From Candidatus Methylobacter oryzae (lineage in GTDB: Bacteria; Pseudomonadota; Gammaproteobacteria; Methylococcales; Methylomonadaceae), in assembly GCA_945861405.1 (NCBI GenBank), contig CAMAUL010000002.1, positions 47,506 through 111,505 on the forward strand: DNA of 64,000 nucleotides, read 5' to 3'. Below, piece by piece: positions 57,309 through 64,000 of the stretch. The number at the start of each line of letters is the position of its first letter. Position 1 is the first letter of the stretch. Position numbers and translations under genes: made by a program. Under the pieces are notes generated by a model. The model did no database searches and was not told the DNA's origin. It saw only the letters and a list, made by a program, of their open reading frames with translations.

Positions 57309-59771
57309 ATGCTTAAAACTATCAGCTTTAAAGCCCGCATACTGCTCGGTTTTCTTTCCATCATTAGCTTGATGATGGTCATTTCCGCATCGAGTTTAAT
57401 TAACTTATCCAACACCGACCGCGACCTGACCGAAATCAACAATACCCTGTTGCCCAATGCCCTGCTGATGGGACAAATGGCGCGCGATATTGTGCTGGTG
57501 CATCAGTTTTTATCCGACGTCTCGGCCTCCCATTCTGCTGCCGGATATGGCGATGCAGAAAAATCCGTTCAAGACTTTAAACAGGGTTTATCGCAGTTCC
57601 GAGAGCATATCGTCGGCAATACCGCAAAGATCAAGGAAGTAGACATACTTGAGGCAAACTTCGACCGGTTTTACCAGGACGGCAAGCGCATGGCCTTAGC
57701 CTATACCGACGAAGGCCTGGAAGCCGGCAATGCAATCATGCAGGACTTCGATCACGAGTCATACAAGCTGTCCTCGCAAATGATCAAGCTCAGGAATGCC
57801 GAGGTCAACGCCGCCAAATTTCACGTCAACAGCATTACCGAAACCACGCATCAGGTATCAGCCGTGTTGTGGACGATGTCGCTGGCAATTATCACCCTGG
57901 CATTGGGCATCGCTTTCTTTTTAACCCGCCATCTGAGCAAACAAATCGGCATCGATCCCCTCTATGCCAAAGGCATCGCCAAGGAAATTGCCGCAGGCGA
58001 TTTGTCCCGGTCTATCCAACTGGATGAGGGCGACAAAGACAGCCTGCTGCATGCGATAAAAAACATGCAACAAAAACTGCTGGCCCGCAGGACGGCGGAA
58101 CATAAAGCGGCGGAAGAAATCCTGCGCATAAAAATGGCCCTGGACAACACCAGCATCGGCATCATGATTGCGGACAACGACCGCAACATCATCTACGTCA
58201 ACAAATCGGTGGTGAACGCATTCGGGAAAATAGAGACAGAAATCCGCAAGCAAATCCCCTCTTTCTCGACTACAGCCCTGGTCGGCAGCAATATGGACGA
58301 CTTTTACCAGAATCCCGAACAAAGAGCGGAATTGCTTGCCGACTTGACTGGTACACACAGTGAAGACCTGCCGCTGGGCGGCCGCACCATGACGATCGTT
58401 GCCAACCCGGTTATCAATCAGCAAGATCAGCGTATCGGCACCGTCACCGAATGGCATGACCGCACCGCCGAAGTCGCCGTGGAAAAAGAAGTGTCCACTA
58501 TCGTGGTTGCGGCCAGTATGGGCGACTTTTCCAAACGCTTTGACATACACGACAAAACCGGCTTTCTGCGTGAACTGGGCGAAGGCCTGAACCAGATGCT
58601 CTACACCAGCGAAACAGGCATTAATGATGTGGTTCGCGTACTTGGTTCGCTATCCCGTGGCGACCTGACCGAAACCATTACCAATTATTATGAAGGCACG
58701 TTCGGGCAACTTAAGGAGAACGCCAACACCACGGTGGCAAAACTAGAAAATATCATCCACCAAATCAAGGACGCCACCGACTGCATCAACAACGGTGCAA
58801 AAGAAATCTCCTCCGGCAACCATGATTTGTCGCGCCGTACCGAATTGCAGGCAGCAAGCCTGGAGGAAACCGCCGCCAGCATCCATCAGCTGACCTCCAC
58901 CGTACAAGCCAATACCGAGAACGCCAAACGGGCCAACCAGCTCAGCATAGACGCTGCCGATATTGCCAGCCAAGGCGGCGTGGTGGTCGGTCAAGTCGTC
59001 AGCACCATGAATGCGATAAAAGCATCTTCGCAAAAAATCGAGGAGATCGTTACAGTGATCGACGACATCGCCTTCCAAACCAACATCCTCGCCTTCAACG
59101 CCTCCATAGAAGCTGCTCACGCCGGAGTGCTGGGACAAGGCTTCGCAGTCGTAGCTGGCGAAGTGCGGAACCTTGCGCAACGCGCCGCAGCATCGGCCGA
59201 AGAAATCAAAACCCTGATTGAAGACTCGGTAGAAAAAATCGACGATGGCAGCAAACTGGCCGCCCAGGCGGGTAAGACCATGGAAGAAATCCTCAACGCC
59301 ATCCATGGCGTCACCGGCATGATGGCGGAAATAACCGCCGCCTCGGTAGAACAAAGCGCCGGCATCGGGCAGGTCAATCTAGCCATCAGCCAAATGGATG
59401 ATATGACCCAACAGAACGCCGCCTTAGTAGAACAAGCCGCTGCCACGGCAGAGTCACTGGAACAGCAAGCGCAAAATCTGGTCGTTACGGTAAGCGGTTT
59501 TAAGATAGATAAAAGCGCTGCCGTAGCCCAGACAATAAGCGGTTTTATCCTAGATGACAAACCGACCCCTGTTTATACAATTGAAGACGCGACCGCCGCA
59601 GCGCCGGAACTCCAACGATTGCGCGATCACCGGGAACACAAAGAACACATCATCTGGGACACCAGCAGCGATGCCCTGTACAGCCTTGAAAATGCTGCAA
59701 CGGCCCAATCGAAGCCTCAACAGATGGCATTTGCTGTTGCTAACGGCGATTGGAATTGGGATGAATTTTAA
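57309..59771 (+). CDS. Methyl-accepting chemotaxis protein with altered signalling tip (A)
   Basis: 820 residues. TM1 at about 12-32, periplasmic helical sensor, TM2 about 187-207 (TMSLAIITLALGIAFFL), HAMP-like region, one PAS (ILRIKMALDNTSIGIMIADN), methyl-accepting domain and tail NWDEF (xWxxF). The tip is NILAFNASIEAAHAGVLGQG; the canonical form is [20 protein letters not shown]. Arginine and glutamate that contact CheA/CheW in Tsr (R388, E391) are His and Val. RBS AGAGG. Lacks the N-terminal Aer PAS of its neighbours. Confidence 0.9.
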   Translation: MLKTISFKARILLGFLSIISLMMVISASSLINLSNTDRDLTEINNTLLPNALLMGQMARDIVLVHQFLSDVSASHSAAGYGDAEKSVQDFKQGLSQFREHIVGNTAKIKEVDILEANFDRFYQDGKRMALAYTDEGLEAGNAIMQDFDHESYKLSSQMIKLRNAEVNAAKFHVNSITETTHQVSAVLWTMSLAIITLALGIAFFLTRHLSKQIGIDPLYAKGIAKEIAAGDLSRSIQLDEGDKDSLLHAIKNMQQKLLARRTAEHKAAEEILRIKMALDNTSIGIMIADNDRNIIYVNKSVVNAFGKIETEIRKQIPSFSTTALVGSNMDDFYQNPEQRAELLADLTGTHSEDLPLGGRTMTIVANPVINQQDQRIGTVTEWHDRTAEVAVEKEVSTIVVAASMGDFSKRFDIHDKTGFLRELGEGLNQMLYTSETGINDVVRVLGSLSRGDLTETITNYYEGTFGQLKENANTTVAKLENIIHQIKDATDCINNGAKEISSGNHDLSRRTELQAASLEETAASIHQLTSTVQANTENAKRANQLSIDAADIASQGGVVVGQVVSTMNAIKASSQKIEEIVTVIDDIAFQTNILAFNASIEAAHAGVLGQGFAVVAGEVRNLAQRAAASAEEIKTLIEDSVEKIDDGSKLAAQAGKTMEEILNAIHGVTGMMAEITAASVEQSAGIGQVNLAISQMDDMTQQNAALVEQAAATAESLEQQAQNLVVTVSGFKIDKSAAVAQTISGFILDDKPTPVYTIEDATAAAPELQRLRDHREHKEHIIWDTSSDALYSLENAATAQSKPQQMAFAVANGDWNWDEF

Positions 59772-59790
59772 TCATGAAACTAAAAAAATC

Positions 59791-59954
59791 GTAACTATTC
59801 AGCCATCAAACATAATAGAACGCAGATGACGCTGATAATTAAGATCAAATAAGATTTTTCTTGAATTATCTGTGTTCATCATATTCATCTGCGTCGCCTA
59901 GAGGCGCCTACTTTTGGCATCTGCGTTCCATTTTTCTAACTACTGAATAGTTAC
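59791..59954. mobile_element. MITE-like element with GTAACTATTCAG ends, copy 2
   Basis: Perfect 12-bp inverted ends GTAACTATTCAG / CTGAATAGTTAC, interior AATAGAACGCAGATGACGCT ... ATCTGCGTTCCATTTTT also in inverted orientation. No ORF. Fills the gap between the second and third chemoreceptor genes. Confidence 0.75.
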
Positions 59955-59987
59955 CAATTAACCAGCAATTCAACCGGTAAACAACCC

Positions 59988-62876
59988 ATGAAAATGAATA
60001 AGCAAGTAACCGATGTGGAACACCTTCTTACCGACAGTGACTCCATCGTTTCCAACACCAATCTAAAAGGCGTGATCACTTACGTCAACGATGCTTTTAT
60101 TCGTATCAGCGGATATTCCAGGGAAGAACTGATCGGCGTATCGCACAATATAGTGCGCCACCCCGACATGCCGCCCGAAGCCTTTGCGGATTTGTGGCGC
60201 TCGATGAAAGCGGGTCGTCCGTGGACAGGCATCGTCAAGAACCGCTGCAAGAACGGCGATTATTACTGGGTGTTGGCCAATGCCACGCCTATCCATGAAA
60301 ACGATAAGCTGGTCGGTTACATGTCTGTCCGCAGTAAACCTGAGCGCGAACAAATCAAAGCCGCAGATGCGGCTTACCAATTATTCCGCACCGGCAAGGC
60401 CGGCAACCTAAAAATACAAGACGGCAAAGTCGTTAAATCCACCCTGTTTGGGTCATTCAGATTACTCAAGGATTTCAACATCAAATCCCGCCTGATTGCA
60501 ATTATCGGCCTACTCTCGGTATTGTTATTGGTTATCGGCGGCATAGGATTGCTCGGCATGAGCAAGGCCAAAGAAGGCCTGCGTACCGTCTATGAAGACC
60601 GCACCCTGCCGATCAGCCAAATCGCCTCGATTCAAAAACTGCTGCTGACCAATCGGCTGGCTATTACTGCCAGCCTCAACAACCCCACGCCTGACGTGAT
60701 CCAGAAAAATACCGCCGACGTGGAACAGAACATCGGCAAAATCACCCGGCTTTGGGAAGACTATATGTCCACGCAATTAACCGATGTGGAAAAAGTGCTG
60801 GCCGAGCAATTTGCCGAGAACCGTAAATATTTCGTAACGGATGGATTAAAACCGGCTATCGCGGCATTAAAGGCTAATGACCTGATACAGGCCGGTATTG
60901 CAGCAGATAAAGTCAACCGCCTTTACCAGCCGGTCGGCGAGAATATCCAGCAGTTGATGCAATTGCAGCTGGATGTCGCCAAGCAGGAGTATGGTGTCAC
61001 CCAAGCACGGCATGAAACCATCCGCGCCGTTTCCATTGGCTTGATCGCGGCAGGCATTACATTGGTTCTGTGGCTTGGCTTTACGCTGATTCGCATCATC
61101 ATCCGTCCGCTGGAAGCATCCATCGCCCACTTCGGCCAAATTGCCCAAGGCAATTACCATAATGTCATCGAAATAGAACGCCACAATGAAGTCGGCAAAG
61201 TCATGGAAGCCATCAAGTCGATGCAGACCAAACTGGGCTTTGACGTCGCTGAAACCAAACGCGTCTCCGATGAGAGCCTGCGCGTCAAGATTGCGCTGGA
61301 TAACGTCAGCACCGGCGTCATGATTGCGGACAACGACGGCAAGATTATTTATGTCAACAAATCGGTCAGCGACATACTAGGCAAAGCCGAAAAAGGCATC
61401 CGTAAAGATTTGCCGAATTTTTCCGCCGACAAACTGGTCGGCAGCAAGATTGACGGCTTTCATAAAGACCCCGCGCATCAGACAAAATTACTCGCATCCC
61501 TAGCTGGTACCTATACCGCCAGCATGGAACTAGGCGGTCGTTCCATGGTGGTAACGGCCAGCCCGGTCATCAATGAACTAGGGCAGCGTTTGGGTTCGGT
61601 AGCCGAATGGCAGGATCGCACCGCCGAAGTCGCCGTGGAAAAAGAGGTGTCCACCATTGTGGCTGCCGCGATTATCGGCGACTTTAGCAAACGCTTCGCG
61701 TTACAAGGCAAAGAGGGATTCTTGCGCGAACTGGGCGAAGGTCTAAACCAAATGTTAAGCACCAGCGAAACCAGCCTCAATGACGTGGTGCGCGTCCTCG
61801 GTGCCCTCGCCCGGGGCGACCTGACCGAGACCATCACCAATGATTATCAAGGCACTTTCGGTTTACTCAAAGACAGCTCCAATACCACGGTGGAAAAACT
61901 CAAAAACATCATCCATCAAATCAAAGATGCGACCGACTGTATCAACACCGGAGCCAAAGAAATCGCTTCCGGCAACAATGATTTGTCGTACCGCACCGAA
62001 GAGCAAGCCGCCAGTTTGGAAGAAACTGCCGCCAGCATGGAAGAGCTTACCTCTACCGTGCAGCATAATACCGAAAACGCCAAACAGGCCAACCAGCTTG
62101 CTATTGGCGCTGCCGAAATAGCCAGCCAAGGCGGAGTCGTGGTCGGTCAAGTCGTCACCACCATGAATGCAATAAAAGCATCTTCGCATAAAATCGAGGA
62201 GATCATTACGGTGATCGACGACATCGCTTTCCAGACCAATATCCTAGCCTTCAATGCCTCCATACAAGCTGCTCATGCCGGCATACACGGGCAAGGTTTT
62301 GCGGTCGTCGCCAGTGAAGTGCGCAATCTTGCGCAACGCGCTGCCGCATCCGCCGAGGAAATCAAAAGCCTGATTGAAGATTCGGTAGCAAAGATCGATG
62401 ACGGCAGTCAACTGGCCGCTCAGGCAGGCATCACCATGAAAGAAATCCTCGCCGCCATCCATGGCGTCACCGGTATGATGTCGGAAATAACCGCCGCCTC
62501 AGTCGAACAAAGCGCCGGTATCGGGCAGGTCAATCAAGCCATCAGTCAGATGGACGATGTGACCCAGCAAAATGCAGCGCTAGTGGAACAAGCCGCCGCT
62601 GCCGCCGAATCGTTGGAAGAACAAGCGCAAAATCTTGCCGTCACGGTAAGCGGATTTAAAATAGACGATAAACCGGCTAGTCTCGGTACACTTGAAAACT
62701 CCGTCATAGCGCTGCCGGAATTTCACCCGTCGCATCATCATCGGGTACATAAAGAACATGTCATCTGGGACAGCCGAAGAATTAACAACAGCAATGCCTT
62801 GCATAATCATGGCAACGCAGCATCAGACCAACCGCAACTGCTGGCTGTTGCTAATGGCGATTGGGAGGAGTTTTAA
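59988..62876 (+). CDS. Methyl-accepting chemotaxis protein with Aer-type PAS and altered signalling tip (B)
   Basis: 962 residues, same layout as the receptor at 52021: Aer-type PAS ([40 protein letters not shown]), TM1 about 170-193, periplasmic bundle, TM2 about 345-370, HAMP, PAS, methyl-accepting domain, tail DWEEF. The tip differs: NILAFNASIQAAHAGIHGQG. Positions matching Tsr E385, R388 and E391 are Gln, His and Ile. Closest in the signalling half to the receptor at 57309, so a recombination or duplication joined an Aer-like front to the altered tip. Confidence 0.9.
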   Translation: MKMNKQVTDVEHLLTDSDSIVSNTNLKGVITYVNDAFIRISGYSREELIGVSHNIVRHPDMPPEAFADLWRSMKAGRPWTGIVKNRCKNGDYYWVLANATPIHENDKLVGYMSVRSKPEREQIKAADAAYQLFRTGKAGNLKIQDGKVVKSTLFGSFRLLKDFNIKSRLIAIIGLLSVLLLVIGGIGLLGMSKAKEGLRTVYEDRTLPISQIASIQKLLLTNRLAITASLNNPTPDVIQKNTADVEQNIGKITRLWEDYMSTQLTDVEKVLAEQFAENRKYFVTDGLKPAIAALKANDLIQAGIAADKVNRLYQPVGENIQQLMQLQLDVAKQEYGVTQARHETIRAVSIGLIAAGITLVLWLGFTLIRIIIRPLEASIAHFGQIAQGNYHNVIEIERHNEVGKVMEAIKSMQTKLGFDVAETKRVSDESLRVKIALDNVSTGVMIADNDGKIIYVNKSVSDILGKAEKGIRKDLPNFSADKLVGSKIDGFHKDPAHQTKLLASLAGTYTASMELGGRSMVVTASPVINELGQRLGSVAEWQDRTAEVAVEKEVSTIVAAAIIGDFSKRFALQGKEGFLRELGEGLNQMLSTSETSLNDVVRVLGALARGDLTETITNDYQGTFGLLKDSSNTTVEKLKNIIHQIKDATDCINTGAKEIASGNNDLSYRTEEQAASLEETAASMEELTSTVQHNTENAKQANQLAIGAAEIASQGGVVVGQVVTTMNAIKASSHKIEEIITVIDDIAFQTNILAFNASIQAAHAGIHGQGFAVVASEVRNLAQRAAASAEEIKSLIEDSVAKIDDGSQLAAQAGITMKEILAAIHGVTGMMSEITAASVEQSAGIGQVNQAISQMDDVTQQNAALVEQAAAAAESLEEQAQNLAVTVSGFKIDDKPASLGTLENSVIALPEFHPSHHHRVHKEHVIWDSRRINNSNALHNHGNAASDQPQLLAVANGDWEEF

Positions 62877-62878
62877 TC

Positions 62879-64000
62879 ATGAATACTTTATATGCCGATC
62901 AAACTACCGATAACAACCTTATTCCACACGAAAGAGTTATGACAAAAAAACTAAAAAAAACCGTCTCGCACGTCAGGAAAAACCAAAATACCTTAACTAA
63001 AAAGCACAGCAAGACGCTGCAAATATTGCACAAAAATACGGATAAGCTACATATTTTTAACACCCAACTTACCCAGCTGATCAATGCGATTCCAGACACC
63101 ATTCTGCTCAAGGACAGAGAAGGACGCAAACTGATCACCAACAAGCTGACCAAGCGACTTTTTAAACTGCACGATCTGGATTGGTACGGCAAGGCAATCC
63201 CGGCACCTGGAGAAATAGGCCACCAACAAGAACATGGCCTGCTGTCGTTGGAGCAAGGATTACACTTCGCCTTAGAAAAACATCAGCTCAAGCTTCACTA
63301 CCAAATCCAAGTAGACGCAGACCGCCAAGTACTCGGTGCCGAAGCCCTGCTGCGCTGGGAACATCCTCAACACGGGCTGATATTCGCGGATCAATTCATC
63401 TCCCTGGCGGAGCAAACCAACCTGATTCTGCCGATAGGCGCATGGGTGCTAAAAATCGCCTGTAAACAGCTCAAGCTATGGCAGAGCGACCCGCTTAAAA
63501 AGAATTTATCGCTCGCCGTCAACATCAGCCCACGACAATTTAACCAGCCGAACTTCGTAGACCAGCTGCGCCAAGTGCTGGAAAAAACCGGCATCAACGC
63601 CGCGCTGCTTAAACTGGAATTGACCGAAAGCCTGATGTTGCACGACATCGCCAACACCATCGAAAAAATGGAGCAGCTAAAACAGCTCGGCATCCGGTTT
63701 TCAATGGATAATTTCGGCACGGGTTATTCGTCGTTGAGCCATCTAAAGAAACTGCCTATCGACCAGTTAAAGATCGACCAATTTTTGATGCGCGACATCG
63801 CCATCGACAGCAGCGACGCGATGATCGTAAAAACCATCATCGACATGACCCATAAACTGGGCGTCGATGTGGTTGCAGGCGGCGTGGAAACCGAGCAACA
63901 ATTTTCTTGTTTAAAGCAGCTTGGTTGTTCCGCCTATCAAGGTTATTTGTTCGGCAATCCGATGCCGTTGGATGAGTTTGAAAATTTGATTAGCGTAGGT
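62879..64000 (+). CDS. Degenerate EAL-domain protein with truncated PAS, runs off window end
   Basis: 374 codons open to the window edge; ATG two bases after the preceding stop. A lysine-rich helical start leads to the first part of a PAS (INAIPDTILLKDREGRKLIT ... LDWYGK), which breaks off and joins directly to an EAL linker (LLSLEQGLHFALEKHQLKLH). The rest of the PAS and any GGDEF are missing. The EAL has GAEALLRWEHP, AVNISPRQF and LELTESLML, but MDNFGTGYSS in place of DDFGTG and VAGGVETEQ in place of AEGVET. Loss of two metal/catalytic acidic residues predicts a c-di-GMP binder rather than a phosphodiesterase. Confidence 0.85.
   Translation, partial: MNTLYADQTTDNNLIPHERVMTKKLKKTVSHVRKNQNTLTKKHSKTLQILHKNTDKLHIFNTQLTQLINAIPDTILLKDREGRKLITNKLTKRLFKLHDLDWYGKAIPAPGEIGHQQEHGLLSLEQGLHFALEKHQLKLHYQIQVDADRQVLGAEALLRWEHPQHGLIFADQFISLAEQTNLILPIGAWVLKIACKQLKLWQSDPLKKNLSLAVNISPRQFNQPNFVDQLRQVLEKTGINAALLKLELTESLMLHDIANTIEKMEQLKQLGIRFSMDNFGTGYSSLSHLKKLPIDQLKIDQFLMRDIAIDSSDAMIVKTIIDMTHKLGVDVVAGGVETEQQFSCLKQLGCSAYQGYLFGNPMPLDEFENLISVG

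Noticed and set aside
59554-59829. ORF of 91 residues at the end of the second chemoreceptor
   Set aside because: Alternate frame of the receptor C-terminus that runs into the MITE; no RBS or homology.
1-64000. tRNA, rRNA or known riboswitch
   Set aside because: No cloverleaf with a TTCRA arm and no conserved cobalamin, TPP or similar core was recognised by eye; a covariance-model search would be needed to exclude them.

Overview
The window reads as the chromosome of a gammaproteobacterium rich in metal-uptake genes, short palindromic repeats and toxin-antitoxin pairs. The OprC/NosA-like copper receptor, the SmbP-like histidine-rich protein, bacteriohemerythrins and Aer-type receptors would fit a methanotroph of the Methylococcales, but no taxonomic marker is present, so that placement is inference.

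Layout. 0-5 kb: a NadT/NadS-type toxin-antitoxin pair at the edge, a probable copper TonB-dependent receptor with a secreted His-rich partner, a Skp-like chaperone and a small secreted protein. 5-29 kb: four cell-surface-signalling iron modules (called A-D here). Each has a FecI-type ECF sigma factor, a FecR anti-sigma factor and a siderophore-type receptor with an N-terminal STN signalling domain; A and D also have a PepSY membrane protein (likely ferric-siderophore reductase) and C has its own TonB. HepT/MntA and BrnT/BrnA pairs lie between genes, with debris of former modules (receptor 3' end, PepSY 5' and 3' ends). 29-31.3 kb: a repeat-rich patch with HigBA, a DUF1640 protein and four copies of one promoter-like element. 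31.3-39.5 kb: a small coiled-coil gene, tonB-exbB-exbD, then an outer-membrane factor, a membrane-fusion protein and an RND pump. 39.6-46.5 kb: an HEAGH protein, IhfB, SmbP-like protein, amidohydrolase, a receptor without STN and a divergent PchR-like AraC regulator. 47-64 kb: a signalling block with a hemerythrin-LuxR regulator, a hemerythrin-PAS-GGDEF-EAL protein, a ferredoxin, three chemoreceptors with CheR-tether tails, an EAL-CBS-GGDEF protein and a truncated degenerate EAL protein running off the end.

How it fits together. Receptors A-D should sense their loaded siderophore through STN and signal via FecR to free FecI, which transcribes uptake genes; TonB-ExbBD energises the receptors and PepSY proteins probably release iron by reduction. 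Two cis motifs support one regulon. One is GGATTT-N12/13-CGTCTTA, found eight times, including ahead of the PepSY gene, fecR B and the tonB operon. The other is GTGATATGCC(GCA), often palindromic, near all four fecI genes and in front of the AraC regulator and ihfB. The last third looks like an oxygen/redox-responsive behaviour module: near-identical hemerythrin sensors joined to a transcriptional and a c-di-GMP output, beside chemoreceptors of which two have an unusual signalling tip.
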